A DNA stretch of 8,273 nt from Actinomycetota bacterium (GTDB lineage: Bacteria; Actinomycetota; Actinomycetes; Streptosporangiales; Streptosporangiaceae): positions 1 through 8,273 of the forward strand of contig PLIQ01000173.1 in assembly GCA_003140115.1 (NCBI GenBank). Direction: 5' to 3'. The notes below the pieces were generated by a model. That model was not told the origin of the DNA and ran no database searches. It saw only the letters and a program-made list of their open reading frames with translations. How positions within the stretch are numbered: the first letter of the stretch is position 1; the number at the start of each line of letters is the position of its first letter. Shown in pieces: positions 1 through 7,942 of this stretch. The position numbers and the translations under genes are program-made.

Positions 1-1800
1 CCGGCCTGGACCACGGCCGGGCGCGCCGCCGAGCTGGCCGCCGCCCGGGACCGGCTGGAGCTGATGACCACCGAGAACCTGTCGGTGGCCGCCGCGTTCA
101 ACCTGTCCTACGCCGACCTCACCCCCGGCCAGCAGCGGCTGTTCCGCAGGCTGGGCCTGCACCCCGGCACCGACATCGACGCCTACGCCGCCGCCGCCCT
201 GGACGGCACCGACCTCGCGGCCGCCCGCCGCGGCCTGGAGGCCCTGTACGACCAGTACCTGCTCACCGAGTCAGCCCAGGGCCGGTACCGGCTACACGAC
301 CTGATCCGCGAGCACGCCCGCGCCTTGGCCGATCACCTCGACCCGGACCGGGACCGGGACGGTGCCACCACCCGGCTGCTGGACTACTACCAGCACGCCG
401 CCGCCCGCGCCAATACCCTCATCGCCCGCCAACCCCATACCAGTCCCGCCCCCGCCGAAGCCGACGCCGTGGTACCGGCCGTGATTCCCGACCTGGCCGA
501 CAGCGAGCAGGCCCTAGCCTGGGCCCGGACCGAGCGGGCCAGCCTGCTCGCCTGCCTGGACTACGCCACCAGGACCGGCCAGCACGCCCGGGTCATCGCC
601 CTCACCGCCGGCCTCGCCGGGCTCTTGCGCAGCGACGGCCCCTGGGCCGACGCCATCACCCGGCACACGGCCGCGATCCAGGCCGCAGGCCATCTCGGCG
701 ACCGGCTCGGTCAGGCGCACGCCCTCACCGGCCTCGGGGACATGCGGCGGCTGACGGGTGATTATCCGGCCGCGGTCCAGGCGCTGGAGCAGGCCCTGGG
801 CATCTACCGTGACCTGGGTGACCAGCACGGCCAGGCCAACGTCCTCAACAACCTCGGGAACGTGCGGCAGGTGACGGGTGATTTCCCGGCCGCGGCCCAG
901 GCGCTGGAGCAGGCCCTGGGCATCTACCGCGACCTCGGCACCCGGCTCGGCCAGGCCAACGCCCTCCTCTCCCTCGGGGAGGTCTGGCGGCTGATCGGTG
1001 ATTACCCGGCCGCGGCCCAGGTGCTGGAGCAGGCGCTGGACATCTACCGCGACCTCGGCACCCGGCTTGGCCAGGCCGCTGCACTCGGCTCGCTCGGGGA
1101 GGTCCGGCGGGCGACGGGCGATTACCCGGCCGCGGCCCAGGCCCTGGATCAGGCCCTGGGCATCTTCCGTGACCTCGGCATCCGGAGCGACGAGGCCACG
1201 GCGCTCAACGAGAGAGGGACGCTGTACCGGCTCAGCGGTGACGTCACGCAGGCTGAGGAGTGTCACCAGCAGGCCCTGGACCTGGCCCGCGCTATCGCCA
1301 GCCCCTGGAACGAGGCGTACGCGCTGGCCGGCCTGGGCCGCTGCGCCCTGGCCGCCGGCCACGCCACGCAGGCGGAGGAACTCCTGCGGCAGGCACTGGA
1401 GATCTTCCAGCGGATCGGCGCAGCCGAGGTCCCGGATCTGCTCGCCGAGCTAGCCGCCCTCACCGGCCATGAACAGCCCGGCTCAGCCTTAGGCTGGGTA
1501 GGTGGCGGAAGCGGCGAGCCAGGCGGCTGCGAGGACTCCGGCGGACGGGACCGCGGAGGTCTGGTGGGCGCGTCGCGGGGACGCTTCGCCGCGGCTGGCC
1601 GGCCTGCTCGACGATGTCGAGCGGGAGCGCTGGAACGCCTACCGGCGCGAGGCGGATCGCGACCGCTTCCTGGTTGGCTGTGGGCTGGCCAAGACGGTGA
1701 TCGCGGCCTGCACCGGCCGGCGGGCGGCCGAGGTGAGCTTCGACCGGGCCTGCCGCCGGTGCGGCCGGTCGCACGGCAAACCGGTCCTGCGGGGCGGTGA
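1..1800 (+). CDS. STAND/AfsR-like transcriptional regulator with C-terminal TPR array (5' end outside the window)
   Basis: Partial gene: the reading frame is open from base 1, and the codons before the ATG at 64 (ending AAARDRLEL) look like the end of an NB-ARC module, so 64 is not taken as the start. Numbering residues from the ATG at 64, about 6-110 resemble the winged-helix part of STAND ATPases (FNLSYADLTPGQQRLFRRLG, then YRLHDLIREHARALA). About 150-210 is a degenerate helical repeat, and 212-451 are six 40-residue TPR units. In AfsR/SARP-like and related STAND regulators the ATPase switches state and the TPRs bind a ligand or partner; the effector domain would lie upstream, unseen. From about base 1502 the frame reads as Gly/Arg-rich sequence with poorer GC3 while the PPTase frame takes over. 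The last 99 residues are therefore doubtful; the real end may be near 1490-1501. Family assignment is good; target genes are unknown. Confidence 0.8.
   Translation, partial: PAWTTAGRAAELAAARDRLELMTTENLSVAAAFNLSYADLTPGQQRLFRRLGLHPGTDIDAYAAAALDGTDLAAARRGLEALYDQYLLTESAQGRYRLHDLIREHARALADHLDPDRDRDGATTRLLDYYQHAAARANTLIARQPHTSPAPAEADAVVPAVIPDLADSEQALAWARTERASLLACLDYATRTGQHARVIALTAGLAGLLRSDGPWADAITRHTAAIQAAGHLGDRLGQAHALTGLGDMRRLTGDYPAAVQALEQALGIYRDLGDQHGQANVLNNLGNVRQVTGDFPAAAQALEQALGIYRDLGTRLGQANALLSLGEVWRLIGDYPAAAQVLEQALDIYRDLGTRLGQAAALGSLGEVRRATGDYPAAAQALDQALGIFRDLGIRSDEATALNERGTLYRLSGDVTQAEECHQQALDLARAIASPWNEAYALAGLGRCALAAGHATQAEELLRQALEIFQRIGAAEVPDLLAELAALTGHEQPGSALGWVGGGSGEPGGCEDSGGRDRGGLVGASRGRFAAAGRPARRCRAGALERLPARGGSRPLPGWLWAGQDGDRGLHRPAGGRGELRPGLPPVRPVARQTGPAGR
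697..1416 (+). repeat. Six tandem 120-bp TPR-coding units
   Basis: Units start at 697, 817, 937, 1057, 1177 and 1297, each 120 bases (40 codons). The protein pattern is GQAxALxxLGxVRRxTGDYPAA followed by ALEQALGIYRDL, the kinesin-light-chain-like form of TPR. Units 1-4 are nearly the same at DNA level in their second halves: bases 877-936 and 997-1056 differ at only 4 of 60 positions, and the halves at 757-816 and 1117-1176 differ from 877-936 at 5 and 6. Units 5 and 6 are diverged. This points to recent duplication or gene conversion among units 1-4. Any change in copy number would stay in frame. Confidence 0.9.
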
Positions 1801-2278
1801 CCTCGAGTTTTCCGTCTCTCACTCCGGCGACCTGGTGGCCGTCGCGGTGGCGACGGCGCCTGTCGGCGTGGACGTCGAACAGCTGGACGAACGCTCGCGC
1901 GAGCCAGGCGGCGACGACCTGGCCGCGCTGGGCCGCACGGTCCTCGCCGAGGAAGAACAGACGGCGCTGGCCGCGGTTGATCCGGCGGGCCAGGCGCGCG
2001 CCTTCCTGGTCGCGTGGACCCGGAAGGAGGCCGTGACCAAGGCCCAGGGCGACGGGCTACGGGTCCCGTTCGGGCAGGTCGTCGTGGCCGCGGACCCGGC
2101 GGTGCCCCGCCTGACGGCCTGGCCCTACCCGCAGGACCCGGGGAGCGTGTCGCTGCTCGACCTCGACCCGGGCCCCGGCTACGTGGCGGCGCTTGCGGTC
2201 ATCGGCCGCTGCCACGCGGCGCCGGCCCGGGACGGATCGGCGCTGCTCGCAGGCCTGGAGGCCGGTGCCCTGAGCTGA
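1502..2278 (+). CDS. 4'-phosphopantetheinyl transferase, Sfp type
   Basis: Transfers the 4'-phosphopantetheine arm of coenzyme A to a serine of acyl- or peptidyl-carrier proteins (PKS, NRPS, fatty acid type), in the cytosol. The 258-residue length fits the two-lobed Sfp family. Visible motifs are a CxxC-G-x-x-H-G-K-P segment (84-94), FSVSHSG (103-109), the Mg-binding VGVDVE (121-126; Asp124, Glu126), and WTRKEAVTKAQGDGL (172-186; Glu176, Lys180). The GTG start directly follows an in-frame TAG (1499-1501). No other start lies before the conserved region, which begins near residue 19. No clear Shine-Dalgarno sequence is seen, so translation may be coupled to the upstream regulator, whose frame it overlaps. 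The carrier-protein substrate is not in the window. Family call is firm; whether it serves primary or specialised metabolism is inferred only from its neighbour. Confidence 0.93.
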   Translation: MAEAASQAAARTPADGTAEVWWARRGDASPRLAGLLDDVERERWNAYRREADRDRFLVGCGLAKTVIAACTGRRAAEVSFDRACRRCGRSHGKPVLRGGDLEFSVSHSGDLVAVAVATAPVGVDVEQLDERSREPGGDDLAALGRTVLAEEEQTALAAVDPAGQARAFLVAWTRKEAVTKAQGDGLRVPFGQVVVAADPAVPRLTAWPYPQDPGSVSLLDLDPGPGYVAALAVIGRCHAAPARDGSALLAGLEAGALS

Positions 2279-2306
2279 TCGCTGCAGGCGAACGCGGAGC
2301 GGAAAT

Positions 2307-2336
2307 TTGTACGGGCTCTTCTTTCTTGAGTGTAGG
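2307..2336 (+). promoter_or_regulatory. Candidate lon promoter
   Basis: TTGTAC at 2307-2312 could be a -35 element. With an 18-base spacer the -10 would be TGTAGG at 2331-2336, a weak match. This places the -10 inside the HAIR operator, which would suit repression by HspR. It is inferred from spacing only; no other good -35/-10 pair is seen in the 84-base gap. Confidence 0.3.
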
Positions 2337-2345
2337 TGACTCAAG
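2325..2345. promoter_or_regulatory. HAIR operator (HspR-associated inverted repeat)
   Basis: The sequence reads CTTGAGT (2325-2331), a 7-base spacer (2332-2338), then ACTCAAG (2339-2345). This is a perfect inverted repeat and exact match to the known HAIR consensus CTTGAGT-N7-ACTCAAG, bound by the MerR-like repressor HspR. In actinomycetes HspR controls the dnaK operon, clpB and, in Streptomyces, lon. It ends 17 bases before the lon ATG. The inference is that this lon is repressed by HspR and released on heat shock or proteotoxic stress. hspR itself is not in the window. Confidence 0.95.
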
Positions 2346-2350
2346 CTTTT

Positions 2351-2355
2351 GGAGG
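2351..2355 (+). promoter_or_regulatory. Ribosome binding site of lon
   Basis: GGAGG lies 7 bases before the ATG at 2363. It decides the start over the in-frame GTG at 2336, which sits inside the HAIR operator and has no such site. Confidence 0.88.
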
Positions 2356-2362
2356 CCAAGTA

Positions 2363-4777
2363 ATGACTGAAACGCTCACCCTGCCGGTGCTGCCAATAGA
2401 CGACGAAGTGGTCCTGCCCGGAATGGTAGTGCCGCTGGAGACCTCGCAGCCGGAAGTCGGCGCCGCGATCGACGCGGCCCGGATGCCGTCCAGGCAGGTT
2501 CCCGGCGTGCGTTCGGAGGTCAAGGCCCGCGTCCTGCTCGTGCCGCGCCTGCCCGATCGTGGGCTGGCCGGGGTGGGCACGCTCGCCGTCGTGGAGCAGG
2601 TTGGACGCCTGCCCGGCGGGCAGCCGGGCGCGGTCGTCCGCGGCATCGCCCGGGTCAAGATCGGCTCCGGGACCACCGGTCCTGGTGCCGCGCTGTGGGT
2701 CGAGGGCACCGTACTCGAGGACACGAACGGCGGGCCCAAGGCCGACGAGCTGGCCCAGCAGTACAAGTCCCTGGTCACCGGGATCCTGCAGCAGCGGGGT
2801 GCCTGGCAGGTCATCGACGCCATACAGCAGCTCGACGACGCGTCCGCGATCGCGGACCGGGCCGGCTACGCCAGCTACCTCAACACGGCGGAGAAGCTCC
2901 AGCTGCTGGAGACCGCCGACCTGGTCGAGCGGCTCGAGCTGGTTATCGGCTGGACCAAGGAGCACTTGGCCGAGCTGAACGTGGCCGAGTCCATCCGCAA
3001 GGACGTCGCGGAGGGCATGGAGAAGCAGCAGAAGGAATTCCTGCTGCGTCAGCAGCTCGCCGCGGTGCGCAAGGAGCTCGCCGACCTGAACGGCGACGCG
3101 GCCACCGAGGAAGACGACTACCGCGCTCGGGTGGAGGTCGCCGACCTGCCGGAGGCGGTCAAGACCGCCGCGCTGAAGGAAGTCGACAAGCTGGAGCGGA
3201 CCAACGATGCCTCACCCGAGGTCGGCTGGATCCGGACCTGGCTGGACACCGTCCTCGACATCCCGTGGAACGAGCGGACCGAGGACGCCTACGACATCGC
3301 CGGCGCGCGGCGGGTCCTGGACGAGGATCACACCGGCCTGGACGACGTCAAGGAGCGGATCATCGAGTACCTGGCCGTGCGCAAGCGCCGCGCGGACCGA
3401 GGCCTGGGCATCATCGGCGGACGTCGTTCCGGCGCGGTGCTCGCCCTGGTCGGCCCGCCCGGTGTGGGCAAGACCTCGCTCGGCGAGTCGGTGGCCCGGG
3501 CCATGGACCGCAAGTTCGTCCGGGTGTCGCTGGGCGGCGTGCGGGACGAGGCGGAGATCCGCGGGCACCGGCGCACCTACGTCGGCGCGCTGCCCGGCCG
3601 GATCGTGCGCGCCATCCGCGAGGCTGGCTCGATGAACCCGGTCGTGCTGCTCGACGAGGTGGACAAGATCGGCTCGGACTACCGGGGCGACCCCGCGTCC
3701 GCGCTGCTCGAGGTCTTGGACCCCGCGCAGAACCACACGTTCCGCGACCACTACCTCGAGGTCGAGCTCGACCTGTCCGATGTGGTGTTCCTGGCCACGG
3801 CCAACGTGCTGGACGGGATCCCCGGCCCCCTGCTGGACCGGATGGAGCTGGTCCAGCTCGACGGGTACACCGAGGACGAGAAGGTCCTCATCGCCCGGGA
3901 TCACCTGCTGCCCAGGCAGCTGTCCAAGGCCGGGATGAACGCCGAGGAGGTGTCGGTCGGCGAGGACGCGCTGCGGCTGGTCGCGGGTGAGTACACCCGC
4001 GAGGCCGGAGTGCGGTCGCTGGAGCGGTCCATCGCGCGCATCCTGCGTAAGGTCGCGGCGCGAGTGGCCCTGGACGACATCACCCTGCCGGTCAGCGTGG
4101 GCGTGGGCGAGCTGAAGGACTACCTGGGGCGGCCGCGGTTCACCCCGGAGACCAGTCTGGCCGCGCCCGATCGCCGGACCGCGGTGCCCGGCGTGGCCAC
4201 CGGCCTGGCGGTGACCGGCGCGGGCGGGGATGTCTTGTACATCGAGGCGTCCCTGGCCGGGCGGGAGACCGGCGAGACCGGAGTCACGCTCACCGGCCAG
4301 CTCGGTGACGTGATGAAGGAGTCGGCCCGGATCGCGCTGTCCTACCTGCGCTCGCACGGCGACGAGCTCGGCTTGCCGGTCGGCGAGCTGAAGGATCGCG
4401 GCGTGCACGTGCACGTGCCGGCCGGAGCGGTGCCCAAGGACGGCCCGAGTGCGGGCGTCACGATGACCACCGCGCTCGCGTCGCTGTTGTCCGGGCGGCC
4501 GGTCCGCGCCGACGTGGCCATGACCGGGGAGGTGTCCCTCACCGGGCGGGTGCTGCCCATCGGCGGGGTCAAGCAGAAGCTGCTGGCCGCGCACCGGGCC
4601 GGGATCACGACCGTGCTGATCCCGCAGCGGAACGAGCCGGACCTGGATGATGTTCCGGCCGAGGTGCTCGAGAAGCTGGAGGTGCACCCGGTCGGCGATG
4701 TCCGCGAGGTGCTCCGGCTGGCGCTCGAGCCCGCGGCCGGGGCCGCCGAGCCGGTTGCCGTGCCCGAGGCCGCGTAG
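2363..4777 (+). CDS. lon: ATP-dependent protease Lon (LonA)
   Basis: Homo-oligomeric cytosolic AAA+ serine protease that unfolds and degrades damaged and selected regulatory proteins. The 804-residue length is usual for LonA. In order: N-terminal substrate-binding domain (about 1-195, opening [16 protein letters not shown]); a helical/coiled-coil linker rich in Glu, Lys and Gln (about 200-290); the AAA+ module with Walker [10 protein letters not shown] (364-372, Lys370) and Walker B VVLLDEVD (Asp431, Glu432); and the C-terminal protease domain. Ser696 in KDGPSAG and Lys739 in GGVKQKLL form the Ser-Lys dyad, 43 residues apart as in the E. coli enzyme. The protein ends in a short Ala/Glu/Pro tail. 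ATG 2363 is chosen because GGAGG precedes it by 7 bases. A perfect HAIR operator just upstream predicts HspR control. The gene converges on the subtilase-like gene, with 3 bases between stops. It appears intact and active. Confidence 0.98.
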   Translation: MTETLTLPVLPIDDEVVLPGMVVPLETSQPEVGAAIDAARMPSRQVPGVRSEVKARVLLVPRLPDRGLAGVGTLAVVEQVGRLPGGQPGAVVRGIARVKIGSGTTGPGAALWVEGTVLEDTNGGPKADELAQQYKSLVTGILQQRGAWQVIDAIQQLDDASAIADRAGYASYLNTAEKLQLLETADLVERLELVIGWTKEHLAELNVAESIRKDVAEGMEKQQKEFLLRQQLAAVRKELADLNGDAATEEDDYRARVEVADLPEAVKTAALKEVDKLERTNDASPEVGWIRTWLDTVLDIPWNERTEDAYDIAGARRVLDEDHTGLDDVKERIIEYLAVRKRRADRGLGIIGGRRSGAVLALVGPPGVGKTSLGESVARAMDRKFVRVSLGGVRDEAEIRGHRRTYVGALPGRIVRAIREAGSMNPVVLLDEVDKIGSDYRGDPASALLEVLDPAQNHTFRDHYLEVELDLSDVVFLATANVLDGIPGPLLDRMELVQLDGYTEDEKVLIARDHLLPRQLSKAGMNAEEVSVGEDALRLVAGEYTREAGVRSLERSIARILRKVAARVALDDITLPVSVGVGELKDYLGRPRFTPETSLAAPDRRTAVPGVATGLAVTGAGGDVLYIEASLAGRETGETGVTLTGQLGDVMKESARIALSYLRSHGDELGLPVGELKDRGVHVHVPAGAVPKDGPSAGVTMTTALASLLSGRPVRADVAMTGEVSLTGRVLPIGGVKQKLLAAHRAGITTVLIPQRNEPDLDDVPAEVLEKLEVHPVGDVREVLRLALEPAAGAAEPVAVPEAA

Positions 4778-4780
4778 GGC

Positions 4781-7012
4781 TCAGCCCTGGCCGGCCTCCG
4801 GCGCGTCGTCCGGCAGGACGGCCGCATCGGTGGCGGCAGGGAAGACGTCGGTGGCCGCTAGGTCCCAGATGTAGCTGGGATTAGCGGCCACCGCGCGTCT
4901 GTGGGCGTCCTCGGGAGCCTGTTCGGCCGGGGGCGCCACGTAGTCGGCGGGAACCGGGGCCGCCGCGAAGCCGAGGTCCTGCCGCGCAGGCAGGGCCTCG
5001 GTCCGCGTTTCGGCCGCGTCCGACGCGGCCGGCCCCGAGCCGGGCGCGGCCGGCCCAGAGCCAGCCGCGGGCGGCGTCAACCCGAACGCCGGCAGGGGCA
5101 CGTCGAACGCTGGCGGCGTCAAGCCGAAGGCGGGGGTGGACAGGTCGAAATCCGCGGGCGGGGTGGTCAGGTCGAAGCTGACCGGCGGCGCGGGCTCGGT
5201 TGTCGCGCCGGGTGGTACCGGCATGTCTCTGGGGACCCGGATGCCCCGGCCCGGCTCTAGCGGAGGCTCGCCGGCCGAGGTCAGGGGGAGCGGGCCGAAC
5301 AGGCGTCTCGGCTGCTGCGCGGGGGCCCACGGCGGGCCCGAGGAGGCGTCCGGGCGGCCCGCGCCGCGGCCGGCCCGGTAGGAGGACTTGGACAGCGGCG
5401 CCACGACTGGGCGTGACGTGGTGCCCGTAGCGGGGCTGATCTCGCCGATGCCGCCGCCTTGCCAGCCCGCAGGCGAAGCCCAGGCCGCGGTGGATGGGCT
5501 CGGCCGGGCGGCCGGTACACCGCCCGGTGCTCGCGCGTCGTCGGCCGTCACAGAGCCCGGGGCCGCTGCGGGCCCTCGGTCCGGCTTGCCGTTCTCGTGC
5601 TGGCCGCGGGTCCGCGGCCGGTCGTGCGCCCTGGCCCGGCCGCGCTCCCGGCGGAAGCGGATGACCAGCAAGGCGATGACGAGCAGCACGATCAGCCCGA
5701 CCACCGCGGCCACCGCGGCCCGCAGCACCGATCCGGCCAGCGCGCTGGCGGCCGCCCGGTGCGGTGCGGCCACCGGGTGCCGCGCGACCTTATGCGATGC
5801 GACGGGAGCAGGCTGATGGGGCTGGCTCGCGGTGATGCTCGCGGTGATGATGGCGGCCATGTCCACCGCCCGGATCGCGTCCACGGTGCCGTAGCCCGCG
5901 CCGGCGGCCGACCGGGCCGGCTGCGGGGGGAGGCCGGCCCCGGGCGCCGCGGCGACCGTGCTCTCGATCAGGGCCTGGGTCACCTGGGCCACGGTGAGGT
6001 GCGGGAACCTGGACAACACCAGGGCGGCCACGCCCGCCACGATGCCGCTGGCCGTGCTCGTGGAGCTGATCGTCGCGTAGCCGTCCGGCGGGGTCGCCAC
6101 GACCAGGCTGACCCCCGGGGCCGTCAGCGACACGTAGGGCCGCGTGCTGCTGAACGAGGCCAGGTGCCCGGTGCGGTCGACGGCCCCCACCGCGATGACG
6201 CCCGGGTAGGCGGCCGGGTAGTTCACCCGGTCCGCGCCCAGGCCGTCGTCGCCCGCGGGCGCGACCAGCACCACCCCTTTGCTCAGCGCGTAGCCGACCG
6301 CCGCTTGCTCTGCGGGGCTGCCGCCCGCCGCGGCCGGATCGCCCTTGCTGGTCAGGCCGAGCGTCCCTGGGTCAAGCGGCAGGTCGATGACCCGGGCTCC
6401 GTGATCGGCCGCGTACCTGATGCCCTCGGCGATGGCCTCCGGCAACTGTCGGCTGACGGTCTGGTCCGAGGCCAGCGGATCGTTGAACTCCAGCGTCACC
6501 CGGACCGAGAGGATCTTCGCCGCGGGCGCGACGCCGACCAGGCCCGACCCGGGCTGGTGGCTGGCGATGATGCCGGCCACGGCGGTGCCGTCGAAGCCCC
6601 AGTACGGGCTGCCCGGGGTCCGGCCGGAGCCGGTGTAGTCGGGCCCGGTGATCACCGAGCCGGTCAGGCCCGGGTAGCTGGCGTCGACCCCGGTGCTGAG
6701 GATGGCGACGGTTATCCCGGATCCCTGGGATTTCTGCCACGCCTGCGGCACCTGCAGGCCAGCCAGCCACCATTCCTGATCGCGGACGCTACTTTCGAAT
6801 CGCATGGTCGTGGCGGTGGTGAGCTCGCGGGCGGCATTTTCGGATCCCGCGCGTGCGGAGGTGGCGGGTCCGCGGGCGGTATTACCGTGTCCCGCGGGCG
6901 CGGCGGTGGCGGCGATAGCGGGCGCGAAGCCCATGACGCCCAGCACAGTTAGCACCGTCGCCAGACCTGAGGTGAACGGCAGCAAAGTACCGCGCAGCAA
7001 TCGGTGTGACAC
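4781..7012 (-). CDS. Membrane-anchored subtilisin/mycosin-like pseudoprotease (S8 fold, catalytic Asp and His lost)
   Basis: A 743-residue predicted type I membrane protein. Residues 1-34 are a signal peptide (cleavage likely after AIA, 34). About 80-385 is a peptidase S8 domain most like mycosins, the proteases of type VII secretion: a WWLAGLQ...AW lead-in, then the fold motifs. The Asp motif reads VAILSTGVD with Ser106 where Asp is expected. The His motif reads [11 protein letters not shown], with Asp141 for His. The oxyanion motif reads APAGDDG, with Asp255 for Asn. The Ser motif is [12 protein letters not shown]: Ser319 is kept but the usual Gly and Pro are lost. The fold's hydrophobic and glycine positions are otherwise well kept, so this looks like a selected non-catalytic protein rather than decay. 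A membrane helix (about 431-451) is followed by an Arg-rich stop-transfer and a Pro/Ala-rich tail of about 290 residues, much longer than in mycosins. The start is GTG. No ESX genes are in view. Function is unknown; binding or scaffolding is inferred. Confidence 0.85.
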   Translation of the reverse strand: MSHRLLRGTLLPFTSGLATVLTVLGVMGFAPAIAATAAPAGHGNTARGPATSARAGSENAARELTTATTMRFESSVRDQEWWLAGLQVPQAWQKSQGSGITVAILSTGVDASYPGLTGSVITGPDYTGSGRTPGSPYWGFDGTAVAGIIASHQPGSGLVGVAPAAKILSVRVTLEFNDPLASDQTVSRQLPEAIAEGIRYAADHGARVIDLPLDPGTLGLTSKGDPAAAGGSPAEQAAVGYALSKGVVLVAPAGDDGLGADRVNYPAAYPGVIAVGAVDRTGHLASFSSTRPYVSLTAPGVSLVVATPPDGYATISSTSTASGIVAGVAALVLSRFPHLTVAQVTQALIESTVAAAPGAGLPPQPARSAAGAGYGTVDAIRAVDMAAIITASITASQPHQPAPVASHKVARHPVAAPHRAAASALAGSVLRAAVAAVVGLIVLLVIALLVIRFRRERGRARAHDRPRTRGQHENGKPDRGPAAAPGSVTADDARAPGGVPAARPSPSTAAWASPAGWQGGGIGEISPATGTTSRPVVAPLSKSSYRAGRGAGRPDASSGPPWAPAQQPRRLFGPLPLTSAGEPPLEPGRGIRVPRDMPVPPGATTEPAPPVSFDLTTPPADFDLSTPAFGLTPPAFDVPLPAFGLTPPAAGSGPAAPGSGPAASDAAETRTEALPARQDLGFAAAPVPADYVAPPAEQAPEDAHRRAVAANPSYIWDLAATDVFPAATDAAVLPDDAPEAGQG
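5066..5182 (-). repeat. Short degenerate repeats in the cytoplasmic tail
   Basis: Residues 611-649 of the subtilase-like protein are a run of 7-9-residue units ending in PA or [41 protein letters not shown]. They are followed by two copies of GSGPAA. Each unit has one Phe, one aliphatic residue and one or two prolines. This looks like a disordered repeat of short binding motifs. The repeat is clear in protein and only partly kept at DNA level. Confidence 0.7.
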
Positions 7013-7114
7013 TTTGGTCAGATTTCTCCTCCGAGGCTGGCCGAGCGGGCCTGCGGGTAGCGATGTTCGGCCGGCTATGTAATCGTGCCATGCACCCGGC
7101 CTAGGCGGAATGCG
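7013..7114 (-). other. Gap between SAM hydrolase and subtilase-like gene
   Basis: 102 bases between two genes in the same direction. It holds no ORF of note and no convincing terminator: the best hairpin is a 6-base stem (GGCCGA/TCGGCC) with a loop of about 22 and no T-run. An 8-base palindrome GCCTAGGC lies at 7099-7106. No strong promoter is seen, so cotranscription is possible but not shown. Confidence 0.4.
7026..7032 (-). promoter_or_regulatory. Ribosome binding site of the subtilase-like gene
   Basis: On the minus strand GGAGGAG lies 13 bases before the GTG at 7012. The spacing is long, but no other ATG, GTG or TTG in this frame lies nearer, and the signal peptide begins properly at this GTG. 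Confidence 0.55.
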
Positions 7115-7942
7115 TCATGGGCGAATTGTTGGCGGTGCTGCGGCAATCGATACCCGCGCTCCGGGCGGCAGGCCGAGGCGCTGGGCCGCGTCGCCGCCGT
7201 TCACCGCGATAGAGACCAGCCCGGCGCTATCGGCATAGGCGACCAGCTCACCGGGCGCGACGGCGCCGAACATTTCCCGGTAAGGCACGGTCAGCTGATG
7301 GCGGCCGCAGCGGATGTGCGCGGTGGCGCCCGGCTTGAGGCCGATTTCCGCGGCGTCCGACGCGGTAATCGTGAGCTGGACATTTCCGAATCGGTCCACG
7401 GTCAGCACCTCTCCTTCCGCGACGGAATCGCGGATCAGCCTTTCCGGTGCGGGCAGCGTGACCAGATCCGCGACGTCGATTTCCGCTCCGGTCGCGGCCA
7501 GTTCGGTGCCGTCGGCCAGATGCGCGGCGACCGGCATGAAGATATCGCGGCCATGGAAGGTGGCCGTGACGTCGGCCAGCCACAGGTCGCGGTTGGTCAG
7601 GCTGAAGGCACGCGCCGGGCCGCCCGCGGCCGTTACGGCCCAGGAGAGCAGTCCGTTGTCGGGACCGATGAACACCGAGTCTCCCGCCGCCACCGCGACG
7701 CCGCGCCGCGCGGTGCCGACACCGGGGTCGACCACCGCCACGTGCACGGCCGGCGGCAGGTAGGGCACGGTCTGGGCCAGCACGGCCGCACCGCGCCGGA
7801 CGTCGCCGGGCGGGACCAGGTGGGTCACGTCGATGATGCTGGCGTGCGGCGCGATCCGGGCCGCCACGCCGTGGCAGGCGGCCACGAATCCGTCTTCGAG
7901 CCCGTAGTCGGTGAGGAAGCTGAGGTAGCCAAAACGGGTCAC
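7115..7942 (-). CDS. S-adenosyl-L-methionine hydrolase (adenosine-forming), DUF62 family
   Basis: Predicted to hydrolyse SAM to adenosine and L-methionine in the cytosol, a possible control on SAM level. The 275 residues show the whole family signature: FLTDYGLEDGFVA near the N-terminus, IIDVTHLVPPGD, VVDPGVGTARR, GPDNGLL, TFHGRDIF and DRFGN, then a beta-rich C-terminal domain. The Asp-Arg-His set described for DUF62 hydrolases is present as Asp72, Arg79 and His130. This favours hydrolase over the related fluorinase/chlorinase. The frame stays open upstream to 8101, but the added residues are Arg-rich and unlike the family. GTG 7942 is the only usable start, 5 codons before the conserved FLTDYG. 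No Shine-Dalgarno sequence precedes it, so the mRNA may be leaderless. It lies upstream of, and in the same direction as, the subtilase-like gene. Confidence 0.92.
   Translation of the reverse strand: MTRFGYLSFLTDYGLEDGFVAACHGVAARIAPHASIIDVTHLVPPGDVRRGAAVLAQTVPYLPPAVHVAVVDPGVGTARRGVAVAAGDSVFIGPDNGLLSWAVTAAGGPARAFSLTNRDLWLADVTATFHGRDIFMPVAAHLADGTELAATGAEIDVADLVTLPAPERLIRDSVAEGEVLTVDRFGNVQLTITASDAAEIGLKPGATAHIRCGRHQLTVPYREMFGAVAPGELVAYADSAGLVSIAVNGGDAAQRLGLPPGARVSIAAAPPTIRP

Noticed and set aside
514..1362. 282-codon open frame antisense to the TPR region
   Set aside because: Its own repeats simply mirror the 120-base TPR-coding units on the plus strand.
697..1416. CRISPR-like or intergenic direct repeat array
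   Set aside because: The 120-base periodicity is explained by in-frame TPR units with no spacers.
2336..2362. Longer lon reading frame starting at GTG 2336
   Set aside because: The GTG lies inside the HAIR operator and has no ribosome binding site; ATG 2363 has GGAGG 7 bases upstream and begins the normal Lon N-terminus.
3212..4687. 491-codon open frame antisense to lon
   Set aside because: A shadow frame of a GC-rich gene, His/Gly/Arg-rich with no motif, lying opposite the conserved Lon catalytic domains.
4777..4787. GGGCTCAGCCC palindrome between lon and the subtilase-like gene as a terminator
   Set aside because: Only a 5-base stem around one base, with no T-run on either side; it overlaps both stop regions, and the symmetry may be chance.
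5459..6952. 497-codon open frame antisense to the subtilase-like gene
   Set aside because: Gly/Arg/Asp-rich shadow frame; the minus strand carries the clear signal peptide, S8 fold and membrane helix.
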